A stretch of DNA of 64,000 nucleotides, taken from positions 1 to 64,000 of the forward strand of contig RCAB01000045.1 of assembly GCA_003640385.1 (NCBI GenBank), given 5' to 3'. The notes below the pieces were generated by a model that was given only the letters and a program-made list of their open reading frames with translations, did not search any database and was not told the DNA's origin. This DNA comes from Setaria digitata. Its lineage: Eukaryota > Nematoda > Chromadorea > Rhabditida > Setariidae. Position 1 is the first letter of the stretch. The number at the start of each line of letters is the position of its first letter. This document shows, in pieces, positions 1-15,147 of this stretch. Position numbers and translations under genes: made by a program.

Positions 1-3000
1 TGTTATATCACATTCCCGTGCTGTAACTGCTGCATCACATGTTAGGTATAGGTGTGTACATGTGCAAGTGTGTGGGCTGAAGAGACGCAGTCCGTGGTTG
101 CAGTCTGTATGTGTCGGCTGTAAAGTTGAGCGAGGTGTAGTGTATTAGAAAACGAGGTAGAGTGTGGTGGAAGAGGAGAAGTGTGGCTGCATTTTGACGA
201 TGTATTGACTGTCGGTATTTGTGGAGTGTGTTGCCACTCATAAGTGGATGTGCTCTTCCTCGCTTGCTTCTCTCTTCAGTGTTTGGACGGAGCAGAGAAA
301 GAAATTTCATCCTTCGTACTTCGTCATTTTTTGCGAAGTTTTTTTTGTTCATTTCCCGAGACTTGGCTTTTTATATTTTTCAAATAAACCAGATGACGTT
401 AGAAACCTTACCATATTCACGAAATTGAAAATTGGGTCGGTGTGAATATTATGAAATCTGTACAGTCAGCTGTTGTTTTTTGCCAAATATTGCATGTAGT
501 GGAGAAGCAGTGATTTAACCGGTTTTTTTTTTTTTTGGGAAGAGGCGCAATTTGACTTGAGTGTCGCTGATGAACTCTTTGCTATTTCAGTTCATAAGTC
601 CAGTTAGCTTAGTAATTTGGGTTCGGTAAGTCGGGCCCTAAATGTTTTTCCTTTCTTTTTTAAATCTTCAATAGAGGGATTGTTTCGAAGAGATTTGCTT
701 CTGAATAGAAACTTGATTTTCATGAATTGGTGTTTCGTAATCTCTATTTTACGATTCCTGTCTTACTTGGCATGTATTGTGTGTATGATAAAAGCCTTTT
801 CAATTAAGAGACTGTTTACCCTTATTTTATGTTGAAACAAATGTTTATACGAGATTGCTAGAAAGATTTTTTATTTTGAACCATAGAATCTTTTTGTTTT
901 GATTATTGATTGAAAGGATGTCCTTCATCATTTTTATTGCGGTACTTACTGTTTTAGATGTGGGTGTTATATAGCTTACTGATTTTTTCCTTATATGTAA
1001 CGGAACTTTTCCCAGCTTCCAATTTCCATTCGATAAATATGGAGGCTTTTTCTTTCTTTATCTCTTAAATACATCTGAACTTACGCCGAAACAAGCGAGG
1101 TGTGTTGCTAATTTCTGTTCTTAATTCTTACGTTAATGAGCACTGCATAGATGTCAGCAAGCGATGATTGGCTAGCAACGTCACATGTAGTCATTTTGAA
1201 ATTTACGGAGTACACGTCATTCATGAAACTGAAGGAAATTTCTTAAAGGCGAAAGTGATGTAAAAGGATAAGTATGTAGAGATGATGATGGCCGATTCAT
1301 TTGTACAGTGAAAGCGATGAAAACTTCACAATTGTGAGCAATATCTCCACATATTTTTGGAAAACAACGATACTCAACCCTCTGTTTTCTTATTTTTTCA
1401 CTTGTATAGAATGGAGAATGGATGCTACTGCTCTAGAGTTTGCTATTGGTACTATTTGTGATGGGAGAACATCGTCAGTTGGCTAATCTTGATTTTTTCG
1501 TGGTCGATTGATAGGCAAATTGTTGATGTATCTCGGAACATTTCTTTTCTAAATAATCCCAAAGCATAAAGAAATTTTTTTGGATAAAGGAAGAACTAAT
1601 ATTTGGTAATTCTGGCTTTTTCTTTATTTTTAGTTCTTTTTTTTTCTAAAGAAAACTTAATAGCATAGTGATTAGGGAAGTTGGTAGAATGTCGTTTCTT
1701 AGTGTTGAACTGTGAAAACTTGAAGCTTTCCTCCCCGTGTTGTTTATCATTAATGGTTTAGTTTTTGAGGGTAGTTTAAGGATAGTCGTTTCGAACGTAG
1801 ACTTGTTGCTTTGAATTGTTGACAACGGCGAGACACTGATTAACTGGTATTACAGCATTGCTGGAGATCTATTCCTTACATTTGATTAGCAAGTGGACGT
1901 TAGCGCGAGAGTCGCTTTGAAAGAAAAATCCTAGTAGAACGGGCATAGTTGTGTTTTTAACTAGTGTTTCGTTTCAAGTTTTTTTTTTTTTTTTGTTTTA
2001 CTTCTTATATTCCCCATCACAGTATTAGCTCCCAAACTGTTTGTGACATTAGTTGAATGCCATTACTTTTCCAGCATAACTGGATAATATTGATTCAATT
2101 ACTATAGAGAAATTTCCTTCTCTAATGATTGAGAATGTTGGAGAGGAGACGTTGTGTAACGTGAACAAATTCATATGATGGAGGATCGGTTGTTTTTTGT
2201 CATCCAACTTCCCTCCGAAAAACATGAGTGGAACGACTGGGAAAGTGTTATATTATGATAAAGCAGGATTTTTTAGTTTAATGGAGATGAGAATATTTTA
2301 AACGCTTTAAAACTCTGCTATTTTGAGCCGCTTCTTCCAACCTCAAACATTTTGGATTTTGATTTTTCTTTCCTACTTTTTCGTTTCTGCAGATTGAAAT
2401 TTCGTATGAAAATCCACTAAATATATTTTCAGTAATTAGTTATATGTTCAGGGCATTGTACTGTGGGTGTAGGCATAATTTCCTAGTTACACTGGCGTCA
2501 GTATAGGGAAATGAATTTTTGATTAGATATAAAATTGTGAGTAAAAATACTAATTTGTTGATACACTAGGAAATGCTGTTGAAATGTTGCTTTTATAAGC
2601 AGCAGATACGAGTTATATAAATTGCTGTGTCCAAAAATGAAAGAAAGGTTACTTGACAAGGGAGGGAGATTTTTTTATTTGTGAGACTTCTACTACGTTT
2701 TACATTGCTTCTTGATTGCTGACGCACATCCCTCACTGGCTGACTTTTAGTTTTGCTTACGTATTTACCCGCTTGGTATGTTTTATTATTACTCCCTCTC
2801 CTACCGGTAGTGCCTATCTGTCTCATCTCTTTATTATATACATTGCATCAGCGCAGAACCGATATTTCTCAAAAAAAAAAAAAACTTCGCGTTCCACAAG
2901 ATTTCGTCGTCTTATATGTTCTACTTATTTTTCTATATGAATTTTGATTTTTAGTTTACCACTGTTTGAAAACGAATCAAAAGAAGGACTGCATGCATAT

Positions 3001-3199
3001 TGAATTATCATACTTCGATATCACTTGCAGAAACCAAACTGCATCGTTGCTTTGCTCGGTTATATCGATTCACATACAGTTTTATTATGTATCATTTTAA
3101 CTGAACTTGGACTGTAGACGAATGTCATTCAAGTTATTGCAAAATTACTGAAACTATCGTTTTTAAATTTTTCCTGGTGTCGTCAGAACTTTGGCACTG
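1..3199. other. Upstream non-coding region
   Basis: No open frame here shows a recognisable domain or codon pattern. The first 450 bases are less AT-rich than the rest and could be promoter or an untranslated exon. The remainder is AT-rich with poly-T runs near 523, 1980 and 2870. The stretch is probably the 5' flank or leader intron of the poly(A) polymerase gene that follows, but nothing in the sequence proves it. Confidence 0.4.
3186..3199 (+). promoter_or_regulatory. Possible trans-splice acceptor and 5' UTR of the GLD-2 gene
   Basis: A pyrimidine-rich stretch ends in GTCGTCAG, 14 bases before the ATG at 3200. In nematodes such an acceptor close to a start codon commonly receives a spliced leader. 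A leader-primed cDNA would settle it. An in-frame TTG at 3191 lies upstream, but the ATG is the natural start. Confidence 0.4.
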
Positions 3200-6100
3200 A
3201 TGCCGGCATTTTCAGAATTCTTTGTCAGAAATGCTGTTCCTCCTCCTCTGCCTACAGTTCCTGCAGCGTCATCATCCTCGTCATTGAAAAATGGCTTTGG
3301 ACGTCATCGTCGTTTCAACACCAATGTGTCTTATATCTGTTACTGCTGCAATCCACGTGGTGGTGGAAGTAGATGTTTGCAACAGCACCCAGTTATTCTT
3401 GTTGATCATTTTGCTGGTACTTTTATACCACTGGCCAATATTTGGCCATGTTCTTATCAGCAATATTCCACCAGTCTTAAAAGTTCGTTTTGCTGGCAGC
3501 GAAATACACCACGATGCTGGCCAGCAGATGCAGCATTCTGCAGAGTCAGCCAAGTCACGGATAATTCTATTACTCAGTCAAGATTGGACAAACGACGTGA
3601 TGCTTCACCATTTTCCAGCTGCATTAGTAGTGGTAGTAGTGCTAGTGGTGATGACGCTGACTCTAATAGTTCTGGAATTGGTTCACAAGATACCTATAAT
3701 CAACAGGAAGAATCTAGCACTGTCCCAGGTCATGCAACAACCGCATTTCACAGCAGTCGCCGACCACCAGTACAAATTACTTCCTTGAGTGATGACAGTC
3801 CTGTCAGTTGGAATCATAAAACTGCTGAAAGAGCATTTGAAAATTTTTATGAATATGACTTCTCCAGCGTAGGTTTCCCGCAAAAACAGCAATATCAGTC
3901 ACAGCAGTTCCCAGAATGCTCGATATCAACAACGGGGTTACATGCCGAAAGTTCTTCAGATATTTCGGTTGCATTCTATTCAGCATCTTATCCTTCTGCT
4001 ATGGAATTATACAACCAACGAAGAAGATGTATGACGAGTAGTACGAATTGCTCTTCAACTGTAAATCTCAGATTTGGAGTTGGAACTGAATTTGAGAATG
4101 CTATCACCCCTGCCACTGCTTTTCGTGTTTGTCAGTATCCCAATCGCTTCTTAGTACCATTAGAAGCGATTGAGGCCTACATCCATTGCTTGGAAAGGTA
4201 TGTAATTCTCTAAATTCTCGTTTTTTGTCTTCATATAGTACTTGATAAAGGACGACCTTCATTTCTTTTAATCAGTAAGATATTACTACCAGTTTAAAAG
4301 GTAATAGCTTCATTAATTGTTAGATCTCTTGAAATAGGTCCAAAACAATTTAACGGTAGATAACTTAGTAAAATGATCATTTTTTCTATTTTCCTTTTAG
4401 CTTATCAGATTTGATATTCCAGTAGATCACGTGATAGTCAAATGCATTTGCTGAAATTTTATATCCAGCTCATTCCAGTCTGAAAGACTTAATTTCTTTA
4501 ACATACATAAGGAAAATTGAGGCAATTCCATGAAGCCATTTGAGGACATTCAGGAGGCATGTCCAACATATGCGCTACCTTACTTTTGTTGTTTAGCGAA
4601 CTGTTCGCTTTATTTCCAATATTTGATAATTGTATTCATTTGCATGGGGAAAGGTTTAGGATGACTGGAAAGCAGAAATTTGCAATTACTTTGCAAAAGT
4701 GATGCACACAGTTAAATAGTTAAATTGGCTTCGTGATAGATCATTATTATTTTAGTTATTTCGATTAAAAAGAAATTAAATGAGGAAGCATTCGCTTGAT
4801 ATGTAATTCAGGTAATTCCATGAAGCGATTGATTTTCTCGAGATATTCTTCGTTCTCCTTCTCCTACCCCAAAATTCGATTGCTTACTTGATTTCTAATA
4901 TCCTTCAAACGCTTTTCGAATAATTATTTTATCTTTCTGCTTTTTTTAAAATATATTTTCATTCGTGATGTTAATCTGAAGCCTTCATGGTTTTGCTAAA
5001 TTTCACTCAATTATAATAAGTTGCCATGAATCATCAAACGAAGTGTGCTTCTGTAAGTTATTGAAAAGTTAAGAGAAAACTAAAATTGACTCCTATTTAA
5101 AGATGTTTCTTACTTAATAAAGTGCAAAGAATAGTTGACAATTGGGTTTATAAGTAACTAAAATCTTTAATATTAATTGGCAGTTCATGTCAGTGACCAT
5201 TCTTGAAATTTAGAATAGAGAAACGCCATTTCCTAGACCCGGGTTTTTTAAAATCGCTTTTATCTTGAGAAGATTCTAAAAATGCTTTATTTTAATGTGA
5301 ACAAAAGCTGAGCCACTTCATGAAAGTACAATTTTAAGAAAATAATTATAGTTGCCAAAGAAAATATTTTTTAGTTTTCTAAAGGTTTCTAAAGGGAAAT
5401 ATGTGATGAGGATATGGCACTAGAAAAGCAAAGATTACATGGATGGGGCTTTGCTAGTAATTATGTTTCTGAACTAGTTTTTTTTTGAAATTTGAGAATT
5501 TTTACCAGGATTAAATAGTTGAAAATAATTTAAAACTTTGCAGTTTCTCTTCACAGTTGACACAAGCGCAAATAACCTCTGCAGAAGGTCATGTCATACC
5601 TGAATTTGAAACAGCTACTGCTCGTTCCACTTCAGACTTCTCATCGCGGACCACAAACATACCTGGAAATGCTGCAGCTGAAACATTAAGCCTATGTGGT
5701 GATGTCAGGACGAGTGTGGAGGTTTCTAAATTTATGTTTCTGTTCTCATTTACCAGAAAGAAAGAACGGATGCCGAAGTTTCAATTAGAATCATATCGTT
5801 TTGTAAGTGAACGCGCTTCACTGCACTAAAAAGCGATGAGAAAGACAGACACAAGGAAGAATTTCTGTGATTATTAAATTTATGGATTAACTTGGATTCA
5901 TTTTTATGGTCCAGTTACTTAAATCGAGAAATACAGTATTTTCAGAATGCTATTAATGTTTCACATGAGCTTGGTTCTGGAACATCCAGTATTTCCGAAA
6001 GTGCTGTTGATGAAAATGACTATCCAACATTGCTAACGGATAAGTCAAAAAAGTTACTGCAGGGTAATTAAGAGAAAAATCAAAAAGAATTATTGCGATG

Positions 6101-9100
6101 TAACAATGTAAAAATTTTGGAAAACCTAAGATATAATGCATAAGTGAAATAATAGGTTTGAAGAGAAAATGGAGGAAAAGCTTTCGTGTTTACCGTGTTC
6201 ATTCCGAGATCATCAGGGGAACCTTTTGCATTTTATCTTGAAGCGTGAAATGTCGACTAAAGTTTCTTCAACTATTTTGTTTTTTGCTACATTTAAAAAT
6301 ATCTCTTATTTTCTTTTGTTTCATTTGAATCTATTCTTTTCCGTCTTTAGATCATTTTTTGGATGAGGACTCGCTGTTGGAAAATTTGCCCAAGTTTGAA
6401 CATTATAACGGTAACTGCTTGTTATATGAATCGACACGAAATTTGAATTGGCCGCAGTCAAAATCGCCGGGCTCGAGACGCGATTTCGAGTTCTTTACGA
6501 CTGATGAATTTGTCTTAAGACAAAAAAAGCAGGTCTTACAAACAAAAAATGTCCATCGAAATAATGGAATTCCATTTCGTGGTGTAAGTGAAGGGAAATC
6601 AGGAGGTAAGTGATCTGATAGTTGCATTATTTTCTATCCCTTTTTATTCTTATGCGAGATTGAGGCACTAGCAAAAGTGGATAGAAAGAAGTGACAAGGG
6701 TTTTCTTAGAATCGACCAAGTTCTTCTTTGCTGCATAGAGGTTGCAACACTTAGGTATATCATGATATTTCATCCATATTCAGACGCTTTAAATTTAAAT
6801 AACGTAGAAGAGCAGAGTTATATTTTGGCAACTGACATAGAATTAGTTCGAAGTACCAGTGCATACTTTGGAAAAAAAAAAAACCCGTGACGGTCAGTAT
6901 TATCAACATTTTCTATAAGAAGTTGATTACGTTTTTCAAGAGCTCTGTAGTAAATATAGTATTGTTGCATAAACTATAATTTGCAGGCTTACCTCCGTTA
7001 CACGCATACCATCAATTTAATAATTGGCGCAGGCATTCACAAAGTGGTGTTCTTTCTAAAAATTACCCTACACGTCCTTTCTCGACGAGTGATGGTTTCG
7101 TTCATAGCCGAGATCGAAATAGTTATGACAAGTAAGTTTTCGGTTAACTGATTATATTTTTTCTCAAATTGAACCTAAAGCTACGCGTTAAAGTTAGGAT
7201 GAACAACTCGTTTCCATTTTTTTTTTTTTTTTAATCTTGATGGAACAGTAAAGACTCCTCTCATTATATATTGCAACCTTTATTAAGTGAGAATTGTTTT
7301 AAAGCAGCGATTTTTTAGGGCACCCTGTATGTTACAANCAGGATGAACAACTCGTTTCCATTTTTTTTTTTTTTTTTTTTTTTTTTAATCTTGATGGAAC
7401 AGTAAAGACTCCTCTCATTATATATTGCAACCTTTATTAAGTGAGAATTGTTTTAAAGCAGCGATTTTTTAGGGCACCCTGTATGTTACAAAATAGTCGA
7501 AGGATTCAATTGCGGTTAAGCAAAAGTTCAAATGTTAGGTAGGCTTCAAATTTGCGTTTTTGACCGCAATGCATTTTTTTTTAAATGTTTCTGTTTTACA
7601 ATTCATCAAATCAGAGTAATTAAGATTTTACGTGGGCAGTATGGACCGCAGTCGTGATCGTTCTCAGTGTAACGTTTCTGACAGACGCTCCACTTCGAAA
7701 TTGAGCAATGTGTACAGATCTGCGAACAGATCGTGTAAGTGTTTAGACTCTAAGCATCTTGGAAAGTAATTCTCAGCTGATTTGAGTATTTCCTTTAGAT
7801 AACAATCGTTTCTTTCCATATTTTTGTTGACTATGTGAGAAATTCACAGAAATGGGTACTTCATGAAAAATATTGGTCGAAAACTCAGATATGTTTTTGG
7901 CCATGTAATATGTAAAGGTACAAAATTCATTTGATGTTTCCAGCATTTGTTTCGCATGATAAAACACATAATTTAATTTATCATGATGGGAGCGCCGAAA
8001 ATACGTTTAATTTGGTACAGTCTGATGACAAGAAGACAGCTCCTGACTGCTCGATGCATCGTAATGTGAAACGAAATGGTTCAAATAGATCTCGAAATTC
8101 TCCACCAGTGTACCTAGCTTTAAAAAGTCATCGTGAATTTGTGGATATCGATAGTGCTGAGGTCACTTTTCTTATTTTCATATTTAACAGATTAACAAGT
8201 GGTGGAAAGCACACTTTTTTTTGCTCAAGAAAAACTTGCTATGAACCCGTAGAACTTATTTTCCTGCTGAAATGTTACAATGATGCAAAAATAGAAATAA
8301 TAATGGAATCGCTTTCACTGATTTCCATCTGATTTGGTTGAGCAAATCAAAAAATTTTTCTAGAAATTTTGAACTATCAAAAAAAAAAAGAAAAAACAAA
8401 TGCAAATACTGATGATTTGACTCCAGAAATTTACGGCATAAACTATTTTGAACCAAAAAATGTACCATATCTAATTTCCATTCATAAATTGATGAGGTGG
8501 TGATAGTTAGAAAAAAATATTTTAATAGTTATTTCGATCTGTTACTCTGTGTCTTCCTGTTTTAGGTGGGAACAATTGGTGACACGGCGTTAAAAGCATC
8601 TTCAGCAGTAGCCGATGATAAATTAGTAACGAAGAATGAATCAGTAGTAAAACAGGAAAGACTGGACCGAAGTTATAGTCCACAACAGAATGCTGAAAGT
8701 GTGCAAAAAACACCAGAAGATGTTGAGCAGCTGACAGGATTATTCAGCGAACATGTTGCAGTTTGTGGAGGAGGTTGATTTTTTGCTGATTTTTGATTTA
8801 GTTATTACTGAGGTAGCAAAAGATGCGCAGTGAAAAATAGCCTGATGACAGTAGGTTTTATGTACGTTTCAGGACTTCTGTTGACAAGAAATTATCACTC
8901 TTCTCTCATTTCTTGTGCTTTAATTGCTGATTGCAGAGTTAAAAAAAAAAAAAAAAAACTTGCTTGGAAAAAGCTATTTTTTAATCACTACTTATTAAAT
9001 CGCAGTTGGGATAACTGTGATTTATCCTAAAATGATTTTCTCTTCAATGAAAACGATCATATATTAATAAAAATGACAGTTGCTATCTCAGTAATTTACT

Positions 9101-12100
9101 TCTTTTTTTACACATACTGAGCTCTTCATTTGGTTGGAATTAATGAGGTAGAAGTGAAACGTAGCCTTTTTTTATGTCTTTAGAGCAAAGCAAGTGTGTA
9201 AAATCCTTGTTTTTCCATTCCCTCGATACTGTTGGAAGCATTAGGGATACTTTTCCTAATTCATATAAGCATCCTACATGTAAGGTTAATTTCTTATATT
9301 CATTTATTTATTAATTTCACTGTATTTTACTGAACTAATCTAAATTTTTATGTGCCAAAGTTTTAATTTATTGCACATGAATTTAGGAGGAATTAATGAT
9401 ACAATCATCTGCACACTGGATAAAATGTTCAAACTTGAATTCATCATTCTTTTCGTTCTCTTCTTCTTCATTTTTAAGCACATATTGTTTTAAGTCCATG
9501 ATTCTTGGCAAAGGCTACGAAATCTCATGGATTCACTGTTCATTATCACGATAGAGCAAAATTCCGCTGTGATTCCAAGCTCACATAGAAAGGATAAATT
9601 TCAATGCTCGAGAAAAAAAAAAATTTATTTTACATAGTGTCATCCATTCCGCTCTTCACTTGACCATACAAAAGTTTTAAAGGTGCTAAATCATTAAATA
9701 AATAATATATTAAATGTTTTGCATGTCAGTCGGTTATTGCTTTTTATTCCTTTTCCATGTTATTACTTGCTTTTTCATTGTAAAAGTGATTTAAATTCTG
9801 TTTCTGGTTGACCTTATGAATGAGAAATCCTTCTGGCAAAATTCAAATCGATCTTATGAACAAATAGAATCTGACCATACAAATTTTTTTTTGTCTCCTC
9901 TCCATATCTTCTCATATTTGATTTCTGAACAAACACAAATTGTGTGTAGATCGATGGGAAGATTAAAATCGTAAATGCCGTGAGGGCTCTTCGGAGAAGC
10001 CTACATTCGTTTCATTTACGCTGTTCCATTTAGTTATTGAAATGAATTAAAAATGGTAGATTAATAATTATTCCATCAGTTTTCTGTGTTGATGTACGGT
10101 GGCTGGTCACTATCAGTAGTTTTCTCTTAAGTTGGCTGAAGCTGATTGGATCGGTTAAATAGTATATTTCATCTTTTACTTACATCATTTAGAATAAAGA
10201 CCTTTGTCTTGCATTCATCAGGCTACCTATTATTATTTCCAGTGATTTTTCTTCAGAATTTCTTTGATTTTTTATCTGTTCAGTGTGGAAAACTTTCTCT
10301 TTCTCGATCAAATATCCTTCGAGACTAAGGGCGAAGCTTTGTTTCATTTGGTCCATAAATTTATTTTCAATTATTAGGCCTAAGTTTACACATTTTTGTT
10401 TAGTTATTGAAGGTTAAAGAATAATAATTACTTTATCATTTGTAAATGAAATGCTTAGAAATTGGGAAAAAAAAATGAATAGTTTGTGGATTTTTATATG
10501 AGTAAGAGGTTCGACGTAGTTAAAATATCACGGAACTGGTGAGTCTGATGATATCCTATCCAATGAATTGAAATTAATTTTTTCACGGATGATGCAATTG
10601 AGAAATATGTCGAAAGCACTGTACAATATTCCATAACTTCCACCTAGCTATGGTCTACTGGAAATGCTAAAATGATATTAATAGTTATAGTCAGACAGAA
10701 CCACTTACCTGATATCCACATTGGGTTTGAATGAACTGAAAATGTTTCGCAACTCTTTGAGAAAGAAAAGGCGATCTTCAACACACAATCACATTTTTAA
10801 AAATATGGTGCATTGAATGATTGGATGATCTCCCTACTTCCAGCTGATATAATTTGAGAGATGTTAACTCGCAAGTTTTAAATATATTCGTCTTCCACAC
10901 TTCTAAGAACTAACTGGTCTGATCTGCGCATTTCGTTTTTCTGTGCTCGGAGACCAAAATGAAAGAAGACTGGATGAATTTGTTTCATAATATAGCTTGG
11001 AAGAATATTATTTAACTTAAGAGTTATTGATATAAATAGAATTCTATTTTAGGTAAGTAAATAACATCATTAAACAGCAATCACTCCACTAAGTCTAGTT
11101 TTGTTTAAACCTTAAGATCTATCATTTCCTTTTTTTAAATTTAACGTGATACGTATTTGAACACTGTTTCGTGGGATGTTTGCTAACTTTGAGTATTTCA
11201 GGAGAAACTAAATATCGAGACGATTCATTACTTGTAATATCACCAGCAATAATAGGTTCATTTCTTTCCTCAAGTTTTTTCTGCTGGAGAACTTTATTTC
11301 AGTTGAGAGTTGATAAGAGAAAAGAGATCTATTGTTCTTCCTAACCTAACTGATTGACACGATTTATCCAAGATTTCAAGTGATTTTTTTTTTTTTTTTT
11401 TTTTTTAAGGTGTCTGCGATCGTGTTTCTACTAACGATCAGATCGCTGAACGATCGATTTCACCGGCTTGTGGCATAACGGAGGAGTTACCACAGCAAGG
11501 CACAGTAAGAGCTGCAGATGCCAGATTGGATTGCTCGAGTAATTACTTTTATTGTTAAATAATCCTTTAGATTATAAATTTAAACTATTCTCTTTTTCTT
11601 TCTTTTCTCTTCTTGTTTTATTCTGACAGCTTTAATTTATCTCTTTAATGTCTAGGTGAAGCATCCACTCCAGTGCAAGAACCTCCCGAACCAAATATTG
11701 GTAATAGTGGTTTCGAATTATCAAAACTCGATGTTCTCAGTGAGGAAATTTGGTACTACCATAAAGCAATCACACAAACAGAAAGCGTTCTCAACCGCAA
11801 GCTTCATCTTCGCGATGTCCTATATTATGCCATTTCGCCTGTTTTTCCCAGTATGCTACTTTGAAAAATTGTTCCAAAGCATTCAGAATATAATTTAGAA
11901 TTTGAATGTTTTGTAGTGTGCGGCCTATATGTGGTTGGTTCATCACTGAATGGTTTTGGCACGAATAGCTCTGATATGGACTTATGTTTAATGATAACAA
12001 ACAAAGATGTAAGTTAATCAGCTACTGAAAAGCCGTGATTTTTCATAATAAATTTTTTCATTTCGAATGCAGGCTGATTTAATTGTCTTCATTCGAAGGC

Positions 12101-15097
12101 GATGTTTCTTGTAATCAATATAGAAAGTTCATCATTTTTTTAGCATAAATATTAGAACCCATCTGTCATTTCTTGCAGTTAGTTTTTATCACCTAAATTG
12201 TTCATGTAGTTAGGTCCACAAAAAGATGGCAATGAATTTTTGTTTCCAAAAAAAATGGTTTTAGTTAGACCAACGAACAGATGCAGTGGTAGTATTAAAT
12301 ATGATCCAGAGTGCTCTAGCTGAAACAAAATGGGTTTCACACATGCAGCTTATCCTTGCCAAAGTCCCCATTTTGCGTATACGTTTTTACGAACCCTTCA
12401 CTGATATCACCGTGGATCTGAATGCCAATAACTCGGTTGCTATACGAAATACACATTTGCTATGTTATTATTCATCATGTAAGTTCCAGTCATTACTATT
12501 ATTATTAATTAATTATATTAATTATTATTGTTGTTGATTATTGTTATTAATTAGTTATCAATTTTTGTCTATTAGTTATTAATTAATTAATATCAATTAA
12601 CCTCAGCTAGTTATGCCTTGATTTCAAACTATTATTTATATACTTCAAAATAATTCGAATTTTCAGTTGATTGGCGTGTTCGACCACTGGTGAGTGTTGT
12701 CAAAGAATGGGCCAAACGAAGAGATATTAACGATGCAAATCGTTCCTCCTTTACATCTTATTCGCTTGTTTTAATGGTTATTCATTATTTGCAATGTAAG
12801 TTTTCATTGTAATCTCTTAGCTGAGTCCTTTAGTGATGAATGCTGATATCTTTGATTCTTTTTCGGTAATGACCATCAGTGTGTCTGTAATTTAAAGAAA
12901 AAAAAAGTTTTGTGATTTTTCTAAAGAATGTGAACTCTAGTTAGAACTACTATATGTTCCAAAGTAGGATTTTTATGTTCTGTATTTTGTTTTATTTTTA
13001 TCATATTTTGGTAACTATTATATTTACATTGCATTATATTTCAAGGAACATGAAATTTCGGGATTTGCTTGAACTATTTAACATTCACTATATAAAGCAG
13101 TAGAGAAGAAATTATTCTATTGCCCTTTATTTTCTCGCTATTTTTAGGTGGATTGAAGCAGCCAATTTTGCCTTCACTACAGGTAGTATATCCGAAACGA
13201 TTTAGTGCTAGTGCTGATGTACGTTCGCTTAATGTTTCAAGCCATTTGGAACCACCACCGGGATGGATAACTAACGAAACGATAACACTTGGCGAATTGC
13301 TTATTGGATTCCTCGAATATTATGCTTTTAAGTTTGAGTATGTTTTGAACGTTTTTAATCATTTGCTTTATAGGGTAGGGTTTTAATTTAAAAAAGAAAA
13401 AAGAAAGTAGGAATAAATGTTTACAAACGAAGTGTAAATACATATATTTCGTTTCTCTTTCTTTGAAACATGATTTGAAAAGGCTTACTTTTGCAGCTAC
13501 CTGAAAGATGCGATATCCGTGCGTTTGGGTAGCAAGACGGAACGAACGGTGGTTGCGAGACAACCGTCACCCTACAATAGTAATATCGCCCAGTGGAACT
13601 GCATTTGTATTGAAGGTTAGAATTCATTTAATTTTTCTTTAGCATTGAAATGAGCATTCTATGTAATACTTTATATCACATCGTGAACTGGGAGTGAAAA
13701 TCCAATGTTCCATAAGAATTTTATGTTCAATTTATATAGATGAGATTAATCGAACAAATCAACTCATTAGGTCTATTTTAGTAATTTAGGTAACTGACTC
13801 AGAAAGTCCAGAGCACTGTCTTTTGTGTGTTTCAAAACACAATCGAAATAGTAAATATTTGATTTAATAGCAAACTTAAGATGAGGAACAATGATTGATG
13901 AAATTTAAACAAAACATAGCTGCCGTTGCTGGACAAAGTTGAAAGTGGTGGATAAAAAAAGAGAAAATATAAGTTTAATTTAAGGAATCTAATTATAAAA
14001 TTGTGGAGATAAACATGAATAAAGAAATTTCGAAAATTAAGGGATTTTGCATATTTCAATTGCTCTGCCAAATTTGGAAATGCTTTTTTAAAAATTTTTT
14101 CAAATTTTGGAAAATTGCGTTAGTAACTAGTCTATCTATAGATCGATGCTTTGACGTAGAAGAATAATTTTAACTAAAGTTTGTCATTAAAGAGTGTGCA
14201 ATAAAAGAAAGAAATGAAGTATATATGGAATCCATTCGTTATTCCCTTTATTTCATACTCCTGATTATTTCATTTAGTTTAGCTACATGTTGTTATTGTA
14301 TTTACTTTCCGCTAGACTCTTTACTTTCATCTTTCAGTACTTATTTGCAGAACCGTTTACTTTATCAAATACGGCTCATTCCGTCCATAACCAAATGGTT
14401 TTTGATGCAATTCGTCAAGCATTTGTTGATGGTTGCTATGAATTGGATAACAATCGTGATCTAAAGGCATTCCTAGATGTTGGACCAATTAATGTCAGCA
14501 TTGGATCATCAGTGGGGTAGATTTATTTTTCTTTTTTGTTTATTATCGAAAAATTACTTTTTTTCTTATAGAACAGTTTCAGCTCCAATGCACAGCTGAG
14601 TATCTTGGCGCAGTCAGACGTATGCTCACCTACAACCACGAGTTCCGGTGATGTGACATTAACGAGTAAGCACCTACTGACGGTTTCACCGCAATCAGAT
14701 ATAGAATATGAGCTCATGGAGGCGGATGGGCCACTACAGCTTGATGCTGGATCTGAAATGGAATTGGAAACGGCTGTGACTGTTCCATTCAATGGAATAC
14801 TTTCTTTGGAACAGGATTTGAGGTTTTTTTTTTACTGAAGGGAATTTATTGGGGAATGCCTGGTGTTTACTTTGTTTACTTTATGGAGCAAATTCAATAA
14901 TTTTTCTTAAGCTTTTTATTACAATTCCAGCAGCTTCCGTTTCAGTGAAAGGAATCTACTACTGAACTATGAGAATGGAGTAGCGGATAAAACTAGTGGT
15001 GGGACTACTCCAAAAAGTGTTATTGTTAGTAATTAATGTTCTTTTCTTTTCTTGTAGAAGCAATATTAAACAGCAAAGATAGAAATCTTTTGTTTTC

Positions 15098-15147
<50 letters not shown>

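Noticed and set aside
35..445. Overlapping open frames of 69-105 codons on both strands near the window start
   Set aside because: No domain, no splice support, and both strands are open together, as happens by chance in short GC-richer DNA.
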